From Planctomycetaceae bacterium (GTDB taxonomy: Bacteria > Planctomycetota > Planctomycetia > Pirellulales > Pirellulaceae): 11,853 nucleotides of DNA. The stretch lies in contig DTSG01000260.1 of NCBI GenBank assembly GCA_012965455.1, forward strand, positions 1-11,853. The letters run 5' to 3'. Below are positions 1 to 5,623 of the stretch, in pieces. A program made the position numbers and the translations under genes. Every line of letters begins with the position of its first letter. The first letter of the stretch is position 1. Under the pieces are notes generated by a model. It worked only from the letters and a program-made list of their open reading frames with translations. It was not told where the DNA came from and searched no databases.

Positions 1-900
1 ATGGAAGGAGATACTGCCCTCAGAGCCGTTACGCCCGGTGACGCAAGTGCTTTTCGCGCTCATTTGGAAGCTCAAGAATTAGCCCTGGATACTATTGGGT
101 GGCGTATCAAGATGGCCAAATGTCTCTTTGCTGCAGCGGTCGATTTTGGCCACATTGTGATCAATCCGTTTGAAAAGGTAAGGGCAGGTAGCAAGTCCAC
201 AAATGATCGTTTTGTGGATGTTGAGCCCCAAATAATTGACGCAATTATTGAGGATGTTAGCTGTTTAGAGTGGAAAGCAATAATTACTCTATGGCGGTAC
301 GGAGGTCTGAGGGCACAGGAACCGCTACATCTTAAATGGAATGATGTTGACTGGGCTAATCGCCGACTAACGGTCCAGGATGTCAAACGGAAGAGACAGC
401 GAACGATACCACTGTGGCCTAAAGTCGAAGAGGCACTTTCGGTACTGTTTGCTTCGGCAGAGGAGGGAGCCACACGAATCATTACCAAGTATAAGCCTGG
501 TCAGAAGCTAGGCACACAATTCGTCAGGATCATCAGACAAGCAGGCTTCGAAGTTTGGGGGAAACCCATCCAGAATCTCCGTGCGAGCTGCCAGAACGAT
601 TTAGAGAAAGCTGGACACCGAATTACTGCCGTATGTAACTGGATTGGGAATTCACCCACGGTTGCATCTAAGCACTATCTCCAGGTAACCGACGAAGACT
701 TTGAGCAAGCTCTCGGCGCGTCAAATCGGGGACAACAGAGTGTGCGTCAGAGTGTGCAGTACCGCACAGAACGGTCTCGCACAGGGTCGCTGGAAGATTT
801 CACAAATTCGGAATGCACTACAATTCCCGACCATGCGGGAGGGTGCGTTGACCCCAAAACCATCGAGTACCCCCTAAAGGATTCGAACCTCTGTTTCTGA
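1..900 (+). CDS. Tyrosine recombinase / integrase, 5' end probably outside window
   Basis: This is a site-specific tyrosine recombinase that would integrate or excise the mobile element lying to the left. The first 60 visible residues are the end of a core-binding (SAM-like) domain and residues about 75-235 are the catalytic domain. Visible active-site positions are Arg104 (in G-G-L-R-A-Q-E), a beta-hairpin Lys around 129, Arg194 (in Q-N-L-R-A-S) and the nucleophile Tyr226 (in K-H-Y-L-Q-V). The usual His three residues before the second Arg is Gln191, and the usual His/Trp before the Tyr is Asn217. Asn there is, from memory, common in planctomycete relatives; Gln191 is less expected. An ATG lies exactly at base 1, but 299 residues is short for the family and the N-terminal arm is missing, so I treat the gene as truncated by the window edge. 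The tail after residue 240 looks unconserved, and its last 11 codons are antisense to a tRNA-Glu-like gene. Confidence 0.88.
   Translation: MEGDTALRAVTPGDASAFRAHLEAQELALDTIGWRIKMAKCLFAAAVDFGHIVINPFEKVRAGSKSTNDRFVDVEPQIIDAIIEDVSCLEWKAIITLWRYGGLRAQEPLHLKWNDVDWANRRLTVQDVKRKRQRTIPLWPKVEEALSVLFASAEEGATRIITKYKPGQKLGTQFVRIIRQAGFEVWGKPIQNLRASCQNDLEKAGHRITAVCNWIGNSPTVASKHYLQVTDEDFEQALGASNRGQQSVRQSVQYRTERSRTGSLEDFTNSECTTIPDHAGGCVDPKTIEYPLKDSNLCF
868..900. other. Probable integrase attachment site (att) in the tRNA-Glu 3' end
   Basis: The T-arm and acceptor half of the tRNA-Glu-like gene coincides with the last codons and stop of the integrase gene. Many tyrosine recombinases recombine in this half of a tRNA, with the int gene placed next to the site. 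The geometry fits an element to the left: the tRNA 5' half and its candidate promoter are on the holA side, and the tRNA 3' end is on the int side. The second att copy is not in this window, so the crossover boundaries cannot be set. This is inference from position, not from a visible repeat pair. Confidence 0.5.
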
Positions 901-940
901 TCGGAAGGACCAGCGTCCTGGGCCGCTAGACGAAAGGGGC
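868..940 (-). tRNA. tRNA-Glu (anticodon UUC), atypical anticodon loop, possibly a pseudo-tRNA
   Basis: Read on the minus strand, 73 bases fold as a full cloverleaf without an encoded CCA. The acceptor is GCCCCTT with AGGGGGT (G1-U72 wobble). The D-arm is GTC-TAGCGGCCCAG-GAC, nearly identical to bacterial tRNA-Glu as I remember it. The anticodon stem is CTGGT/ATCAG, the variable loop AAAC, and the T-arm AGAGG-TTCGAAT-CCTTT, followed by discriminator A. The anticodon TTC is at 904-906. The loop is C-C-T-T-C-C-G, so the near-universal U33 is C and position 37 is C instead of a purine. Everything else is well paired. It may be a working but odd tRNA, or a tRNA-shaped attachment site that no longer decodes. 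Its 3' half overlaps the last 33 bases of the integrase gene on the other strand. Confidence 0.82.
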
Positions 941-955
941 TAAAGCGGATTTTTT
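923..955 (+). terminator. Possible intrinsic terminator after the integrase gene
   Basis: CCGCTAG (923-929) pairs with CT (940-941) and AGCGG (944-948) across a two-base bulge, giving about seven pairs with a 10-base loop. The run ATTTTTTAGTTTT follows directly. This would end transcription from the integrase before holA. The same bases contain the 5' end of the tRNA on the other strand, so the pairing may partly be a by-product of tRNA sequence. Confidence 0.35.
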
Positions 956-984
956 AGTTTTGTCTGCTCTTGCTAGATTGTCAA
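956..984 (-). promoter_or_regulatory. Candidate promoter for the tRNA-Glu-like gene
   Basis: On the minus strand a perfect TTGACA (984-979) is followed by a 17-base spacer and the weak -10-like box AAAACT (961-956). The predicted start would be about 8 bases before the first tRNA base at 940. The -35 is a full match but the -10 is poor, so confidence is low. Confidence 0.33.
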
Positions 985-1025
985 GGTGATACGCGAACCC
1001 GTTATTTGGTATCATATACCCCATC

Positions 1026-2162
1026 ATGGCTAAGAAATCGAAGCAAGGTTCGACAAACCACCTCTTTCAACTCCTCGCAAACCCGAGCACGCTGCCACGT
1101 ACCGGACTCTGCGTGATCGTCGGTACCGATTACTTCCTGCAACGACTCGCACTGAAAACAGTCCAAGCGCAATTCGCCAATGAACAAGATGATCAACAAG
1201 ATGATATACGCTGGTTCGATGAAAATGCACTTTGGGTCGACGTTATGGATGAAGTCTCCACCGTCACACTATTCGGCGGCGATGGCCCGCGAATAGCCGG
1301 AGTTAACGATGCCGACAAGTTCATCAAAGAATATCGACCCAAACTTGAAAAATATATCGAACGTGAATCGCACGCGGGATTATTAATACTCGAAGCGAAA
1401 TCGTTCCCCGGTAATACAAACCTCGCCAAAAAAGTGAATGCACTCGGCGGTGTTATCGATTGCCGCACCCCAACTGAACCGCCCGTTCGCCAAAACGAAC
1501 GCCCTCTCTACGACCTCACTATCAACTGGATCGTCAACTGGGCACAACAACAATATCAATTCACACTCAGCAACGATATCGCCGCTCTACTACTCGACCT
1601 GTCGCAATTCAGTATCGGCCTACTCAACATGAACTGTGTCAAACTCGCTCTATACCTAGAGCCCGGCGACAATCCTACCGCTGAACAAATCCAAGAATAT
1701 GTCGGTGGCTGGAAATCCCAGTCAACTTTCCATATGACCGACGTCGCCGCCGAAGGAAAAGCTGCTTCCGCACTGCTCGAACTACAACACCTGCGGGCCG
1801 ACGGTGAAGCTGTGCAAAAAATATTCGGTGGCGTTTCCTGGTCACTCAGACGCTATGTAACCATCACTCGCATCGCCGAACAACTCGAACGCAATGGCAC
1901 GCCAATCCTGCAAGCATTGCAACAAGCCACTCGAGAAGTCCTTGGTAATAGCTTCCACTTCCAAGGACAAAAAACAATCGACCACCTCTGCCAACTACGG
2001 CGACAACGTAGTGGGCAACTACTAAAATGGCTGCTCGAAGCCGACCTCGATATGAAAAATCAATTCTCTAACTCGGGGCTCCCGCTGGAAAAATTGATGC
2101 TCTACCTCGATGAATCCTATCGCACAGGCTTTCAAGCACGGTCCACGACCGCGGCCAACTAA
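1026..2162 (+). CDS. holA: DNA polymerase III delta subunit (clamp loader)
   Basis: This is the delta subunit of the clamp loader, which opens the beta sliding clamp so it can be placed on primed DNA in the cytoplasm. At 378 residues it is slightly longer than typical HolA (about 340). Recognisable parts are the N-terminal AAA+-like segment with D-Y-F-L-Q-R-L-A at residues 35-42, the middle region with T-D-V-A-A-E-G-K-A, and the C-terminal collar helices with S-W-S-L-R-R-Y. A final L-L-E-A-D-L-D-M-K segment lies at about 336-344. Like other delta subunits it shows no Walker A motif. The ATG at 1026 is the first in frame and has no Shine-Dalgarno sequence. A TATCAT box 11 bases upstream raises the possibility of a very short leader. 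A near-perfect 12-base repeat (1182-1205) encodes acidic E-Q-D-D-Q-Q-D-D. The gene is strongly rich in C and A on its coding strand. Confidence 0.93.
   Translation: MAKKSKQGSTNHLFQLLANPSTLPRTGLCVIVGTDYFLQRLALKTVQAQFANEQDDQQDDIRWFDENALWVDVMDEVSTVTLFGGDGPRIAGVNDADKFIKEYRPKLEKYIERESHAGLLILEAKSFPGNTNLAKKVNALGGVIDCRTPTEPPVRQNERPLYDLTINWIVNWAQQQYQFTLSNDIAALLLDLSQFSIGLLNMNCVKLALYLEPGDNPTAEQIQEYVGGWKSQSTFHMTDVAAEGKAASALLELQHLRADGEAVQKIFGGVSWSLRRYVTITRIAEQLERNGTPILQALQQATREVLGNSFHFQGQKTIDHLCQLRRQRSGQLLKWLLEADLDMKNQFSNSGLPLEKLMLYLDESYRTGFQARSTTAAN
1182..1205 (+). repeat. 12-base tandem duplication inside holA
   Basis: GAACAAGATGAT is followed directly by CAACAAGATGAT, with 11 of 12 bases matching. It stays in frame and gives Glu-Gln-Asp-Asp then Gln-Gln-Asp-Asp in what is probably a surface loop of the delta subunit. 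It is likely a small in-frame duplication without special function. Confidence 0.7.
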
Positions 2163-2165
2163 GGA
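2161..2165 (+). promoter_or_regulatory. Ribosome-binding site of the sarcosine-oxidase-like gene
   Basis: AAGGA starts within the TAA stop codon of holA (2160-2162) and sits 9 bases before the ATG at 2175. It supports this start codon. It also suggests that ribosomes ending holA could pass on to the next gene. Confidence 0.65.
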
Positions 2166-2174
2166 ACTTGGCAC

Positions 2175-3332
2175 ATGAGCAACTCGCAACATTTTGATTG
2201 CCTCGTGCTAGGTACCGGTGGAGTCGGCAGCGCAGCGCTGTACCACTTGGCCAAACAAGGAAAACGCGTGGCCGGTATCGATCGCTTTGGCGTCGCACAT
2301 GATCGTGGCAGCTCGCATGGCCAAACTAGAATCATCCGTCAAAGCTACTTCGAACACCCTAGCTACGTACCCCTCGTGCAACGAGCGTTCGAGCTGTGGG
2401 AAGAACTCCAAGCGGAGCATGGTCGCGACCTCTATTACCAAACAGGAATCCTGCAAGCCGGGCCTAGTGGCGGTGAGTTGATTCCAGGCGTGTTAGCCAG
2501 CAGCGCTCAACATGGCTTAGCGATCGAGCACATGAACGTTGCTGAGGCGAGAAAACGCTGGCCGCAGTTTGCATTTGATGATGGTATGGAAGTGATTTTC
2601 GAACAGCGGGCTGGGTTCCTGCTGGTCGAGCACGCGATCTCCGCTCATGTCGAAAAAGCACAATGGGCTGGTGCGGAATTATTCGTCGGGCATGCCATTG
2701 ATGAAGTTAAAACGGGTGGGAGTTGCTTAGAAGTGATTACGGATAAGGGCACGTTTACGGCAGATTCGGTCGTGGTTACCGCTGGCGCTTGGGCCGCTGA
2801 TCTACTACCAGAATTGAAAGGGCACCTGCGAATTCTAAAAAAGCCCCTGCACTGGTATGCCGCCGATACAGATTTATATTCCAACCGAGCTGGGTGCCCT
2901 GTGTTTTTCTTTGAATCTGAAACCGGTGGTTACTATGGATTTCCGAGTATCGATGAACGCGGATTGAAGCTGGCACGGCACAGCGGTGGTATCGAGATAA
3001 CCAACCCGCTGGAATTGGACTGTTCATTAGATGCAGAAGAGCGGGCTTGTGTGGCCGGTTTTTTGCGAAAACACTTGCCTCAGGTCAGCGACCAAGCGAC
3101 GGATCATACCGTGTGTATGTACACGGTAACCTCGGATTCCCATTTTATCATCGATCGGGCTGAGGCAGATGAGCGGATCGTCTATGCCGCTGGGTTATCG
3201 GGACATGGTTTTAAGTTTGCGTCGGCACTAGGGGAATTGTTGGCCAACATGGCAAGCGGTGAATCGCACGGCTACGATTTGACACAGTTTAGTGCGCGAC
3301 CACGTATTGGGACCGCGAATGACCGCGAATGA
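2175..3332 (+). CDS. solA: FAD-dependent amine oxidase, monomeric sarcosine oxidase / SolA family
   Basis: This is a flavoprotein oxidase that removes N-methyl groups from sarcosine, N-methyltryptophan or similar secondary amines, giving formaldehyde and hydrogen peroxide. The 385 residues match the family length. The FAD-binding G-T-G-G-V-G is at residues 13-18, followed by S-H-G-Q-T-R-I-I-R with Arg52 and Arg55. Lys265 and His269 fall at the same numbers as the active-site pair of Bacillus sarcosine oxidase. Cys314, in T-V-C-M-Y-T, is the expected site of covalent FAD attachment, and Lys347 lies in G-H-G-F-K-F. All key residues are present, so it should be active; the exact substrate cannot be told from sequence. 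The start has a good ribosome-binding site (AAGGA at 2161-2165) that overlaps the holA stop, so the two are probably co-transcribed and perhaps translationally coupled. The gene symbol is by family only. The stop codon lies in a 10-bp tandem repeat. Confidence 0.9.
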   Translation: MSNSQHFDCLVLGTGGVGSAALYHLAKQGKRVAGIDRFGVAHDRGSSHGQTRIIRQSYFEHPSYVPLVQRAFELWEELQAEHGRDLYYQTGILQAGPSGGELIPGVLASSAQHGLAIEHMNVAEARKRWPQFAFDDGMEVIFEQRAGFLLVEHAISAHVEKAQWAGAELFVGHAIDEVKTGGSCLEVITDKGTFTADSVVVTAGAWAADLLPELKGHLRILKKPLHWYAADTDLYSNRAGCPVFFFESETGGYYGFPSIDERGLKLARHSGGIEITNPLELDCSLDAEERACVAGFLRKHLPQVSDQATDHTVCMYTVTSDSHFIIDRAEADERIVYAAGLSGHGFKFASALGELLANMASGESHGYDLTQFSARPRIGTANDRE

Positions 3333-3340
3333 CCGCGAAC
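3311..3340 (+). repeat. Three 10-bp tandem repeats spanning the oxidase stop codon
   Basis: GACCGCGAAT occurs at 3311-3320 and 3321-3330, and GACCGCGAAC at 3331-3340. The oxidase stop TGA (3330-3332) is formed at the junction of copies 2 and 3. The unit is not a multiple of three. Gain or loss of a copy would therefore shift the frame and change the end of the protein. Confidence 0.95.
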
Positions 3341-3360
3341 CGTTTTCGTGATCGAAGGTT
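3338..3360. terminator. Weak hairpin between convergent genes
   Basis: AACC (3338-3341) and TTCG (3345-3348) pair with CGAA (3353-3356) and GGTT (3357-3360), leaving a three-base bulge and a TGAT loop. It fills the 31-base gap between the oxidase stop and the stop of the facing secreted-protein gene. It could serve both strands, but no clear U-tract follows. Confidence 0.3.
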
Positions 3361-3363
3361 TGA

Positions 3364-4818
3364 CTACTGCACCGGTTCGGTGGCGATCGCTGAGACTGTG
3401 TTGCCCGCTTGGTCGGTCGCGTCAACCTTTATAAACCACGTACCTGAGGCGTTGGGGTCAAGTCGCCAGCGATAGAATCCAGCATTGGGTACGGCCGGAG
3501 AGATTTCTTGCCAAGGTCCCTGTTGTGACTGACTACATTGCAGACGAATAGGCCGGTCTGAGAAATTGTCGTCAGTCGCTTCCCACTTAATCAAGATTTC
3601 CGGGAAACCGGATTCCACAGTCCGCTCGATATCACCAAGCCGCAACTGTGGTTTCACTCGATCAATTCTTATCCATATATCAGCAACCGAATCGGCAGTC
3701 GGGCGATTCTTGCCATTGTCCTCGAGCGTAGTGATGATCGTGATAAACCCGATCGTACTATCGCGTTGTATCTCGACATCCAGCGGACTCTGGCCATCGT
3801 GATCAAGACCCCATAGCCCCCAAGTCTTCCCGCCGTCCTCAGTCGCCCATAGCTGAACTTGTGTAGTATTTGTGTTTACATTGGAAAGTTCGTAATCGAG
3901 TTTGAATCGTGTACGGTTAGTCTGATGCACAGTAGCCTCTACTGGCGGACCCTTGATAATCGGTTTGGCTGTAGTGACCACTGCGTCGGGCTGCACAGGA
4001 GTTGGGTTTGCTGGATTGTTGGCGACCGTCGGCGTTGCAGGCTGATTATCGGCTGGCCAGTTGATAGCGTCTTTGTGGGGCGCTGCACGCGTGTAAGGAT
4101 TTCGTAGCGGCTCGTAAGATTGGGGACGCTGCTGTGCACTAGGAGGGAAATAGATCCGTCGCTCGGCGATCGCTAAATTCCCAGCACCATCTAACACTTT
4201 AATGCGGACCAATGCCATGCGTGTCGCTTTTGTCGGCTGCCAGCGTCCCGCCAAATCTATCACTCCCGCTAACTCTATGGTAGGCCGCTCCACCAGTGGA
4301 AAAGATTGCCAAGGTGAGTTTGGCGCGGGTTGAATTTCTACTGCGACTTGTTTTGCTATCAGAGTGACATCGCTGACTTTACACTCCAGCGTGATTTCAC
4401 CAGCAGACGTAAGGTTGGTGTGGAGCTCGATCGCTGGCCGCTGAGTGTCGACAAACACACGCATTTGAGGCCGCAGATTTGTGGGTATCGTGGTGGATGA
4501 TTGAATACGCGAACAGAACCAATACTCGCCATCACGCTGGGCCTGAAATCGAAACACCTTTTTTTCAGATCCTTGAATCGCTACTGTACGCCAACTGTTG
4601 CCGAAGTTCTTCGAAACGAACAGAACAATTTTGTCAGTCGATTGCTGGAGTGTATACGGGATCGAGAACTGGGGGGTACGAGTTGTATACAGTTTGGCTG
4701 CGGGGGCTGTCTGTTCTTCAGCATCAACGGTCGTTTGAGCGGGCAGGGGAGTGGCAAAGGGCGCAGCACAAAGCAGGATAGCTGCTAAAAGTAGATGTTT
4801 TGTTGTTGAACACGACAC
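3364..4818 (-). CDS. Secreted protein of two homologous beta-sandwich halves, function unknown
   Basis: I do not recognise a named family. The 484-residue protein begins with a signal peptide (residues 1-27, Lys7 then a hydrophobic run, cleavage probably after L-P-A), so it acts outside the cytoplasm. Two halves are related. In half 1 (about 50-222) V-F-V-D-T-Q-R-P (121-128) corresponds to I-R-I-D-R-V-K-P (383-390) of half 2 (about 303-484). S-P-W-Q-S-F-P (168-174) corresponds to G-P-W-Q-E-I-S (434-440), and V-L-D-G-A-G-N (208-214) to A-T-D-Q-A-G-N (467-473). The pattern suggests Ig- or fibronectin-like sandwiches. A Pro/Ala/Asn-rich linker (224-290) joins the halves. There is no catalytic motif; a binding or structural envelope role is a guess. 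The start is GTG, supported by AGGAAA seven bases upstream. It lies 106 bases downstream of the aldolase gene. Confidence 0.82.
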   Translation of the reverse strand: MSCSTTKHLLLAAILLCAAPFATPLPAQTTVDAEEQTAPAAKLYTTRTPQFSIPYTLQQSTDKIVLFVSKNFGNSWRTVAIQGSEKKVFRFQAQRDGEYWFCSRIQSSTTIPTNLRPQMRVFVDTQRPAIELHTNLTSAGEITLECKVSDVTLIAKQVAVEIQPAPNSPWQSFPLVERPTIELAGVIDLAGRWQPTKATRMALVRIKVLDGAGNLAIAERRIYFPPSAQQRPQSYEPLRNPYTRAAPHKDAINWPADNQPATPTVANNPANPTPVQPDAVVTTAKPIIKGPPVEATVHQTNRTRFKLDYELSNVNTNTTQVQLWATEDGGKTWGLWGLDHDGQSPLDVEIQRDSTIGFITIITTLEDNGKNRPTADSVADIWIRIDRVKPQLRLGDIERTVESGFPEILIKWEATDDNFSDRPIRLQCSQSQQGPWQEISPAVPNAGFYRWRLDPNASGTWFIKVDATDQAGNTVSAIATEPVQ

Positions 4819-4907
4819 AGTTCGGTTTCCTAGTGCGCACGATAAACCCTATCTAGTATTATCGGAGGTTTGAGCCGCAAATCTATACGAAAACAAACGG
4901 CTATTCT

Positions 4908-4920
4908 TAGCCCACGGCTA
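4908..4920 (-). terminator. Short hairpin after the aldolase gene
   Basis: TAGCC-CAC-GGCTA forms a perfect 5-bp stem just past the aldolase stop. On the minus strand a T-rich stretch (GTTTGTTTTC) appears only about 10 bases further on. It may reduce read-through into the secreted-protein gene, but it is a poor intrinsic terminator. The sequence acggctat also occurs as a direct repeat at 4897 and 4914. Confidence 0.25.
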
Positions 4921-4924
4921 TATC

Positions 4925-5578
4925 TCAAAGCATCAACGAGCGAGTATCTCTTACGATTTGCACGTATTGTTGCGCTAATGCTTCAATCGAGGCGAAATCT
5001 CGCTTGTCGACTGCCGCTTGTGAGACGAGCGCACCGCCGACGCCCAAGGCAACCGCACCGGCGCGTAGAAAATCTGCCGCCGTGTTAAGGTCCACTCCGC
5101 CGGTAGGCATGAAACGACATTGTGGCAATGGACCACGTAACGCTTTAAGATGCGCTGGACCACCAATATCCGCTGGGAATACTTTGAGAATATCGGCGCC
5201 TGCTTCCCAAGCGGTCACTGCTTCAGTGGGAGTGAAGATGCCTGGCGTTACTACCGTATCATAGCGACGGCACAGTTTGATAACTTCGACGTCTGTCGAT
5301 GGCGATACAATAAACTCCGCTCCCGCAAGGATTGCTGCGCGTGCTGTTTCCGTATCTAAAACGGTGCCAGCACCCAGCAAAACCTTATCGCCGATCCGAC
5401 GCTTGACTTCTTTGATGACGTCGAGCGCATTGGGGACGGTGAATGTCACTTCCATTACATCGACGCCACCAGCAAGTAGTGCTTCCGCTACGTCAGCTAA
5501 GAGTTCCCCGGAGTCCGCACGAATTACCGCGACAATACCGTTGTCCATCATTCTCGTTAGATTGTCGTGGGCACTCAT
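4925..5578 (-). CDS. eda: 2-keto-3-deoxy-6-phosphogluconate / 4-hydroxy-2-oxoglutarate aldolase
   Basis: This is a class I aldolase that splits KDPG into pyruvate and glyceraldehyde-3-phosphate (Entner-Doudoroff pathway), or hydroxyoxoglutarate into pyruvate and glyoxylate. The 217 residues are the normal length for one TIM-barrel subunit of a cytoplasmic trimer. The Schiff-base Lys132 is in I-L-K-V-F-P-A, and the catalytic Glu43 is in M-E-V-T-F-T. G-A-G-T-V-L (69-74), V-S-P-S (91-94) and the phosphate-binding P-T-G-G-V (158-162) are also present. The set is complete, so activity is expected; which substrate dominates is not visible. The start ATG at 5578 has only a weak ribosome-binding site. 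The gene is 45 bases after clpX on the same strand and probably rides on the clpX transcript. No edd or other sugar-acid gene is nearby. Confidence 0.93.
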   Translation of the reverse strand: MSAHDNLTRMMDNGIVAVIRADSGELLADVAEALLAGGVDVMEVTFTVPNALDVIKEVKRRIGDKVLLGAGTVLDTETARAAILAGAEFIVSPSTDVEVIKLCRRYDTVVTPGIFTPTEAVTAWEAGADILKVFPADIGGPAHLKALRGPLPQCRFMPTGGVDLNTAADFLRAGAVALGVGGALVSQAAVDKRDFASIEALAQQYVQIVRDTRSLML

Positions 5579-5623
5579 AGTTAGTTTCTCGAACGGGTGT
5601 CAAGGAAGGAATCCGTGCGGGGG

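Noticed and set aside
72..488. A 138-codon open frame antisense to the integrase gene
   Set aside because: It is a shadow of the clearly coding plus-strand gene, and its translation has no recognisable domain.
4501..4788. Two overlapping plus-strand frames of 95-100 codons opposite the signal-peptide end of the secreted protein
   Set aside because: They overlap a minus-strand gene with a good signal peptide, domain structure and ribosome-binding site, and have no own support.
5586..5615. TTGACA on the minus strand between clpX and the aldolase gene, suggesting a separate aldolase promoter
   Set aside because: The only -10-like hexamer at a proper distance would overlap the aldolase start codon.
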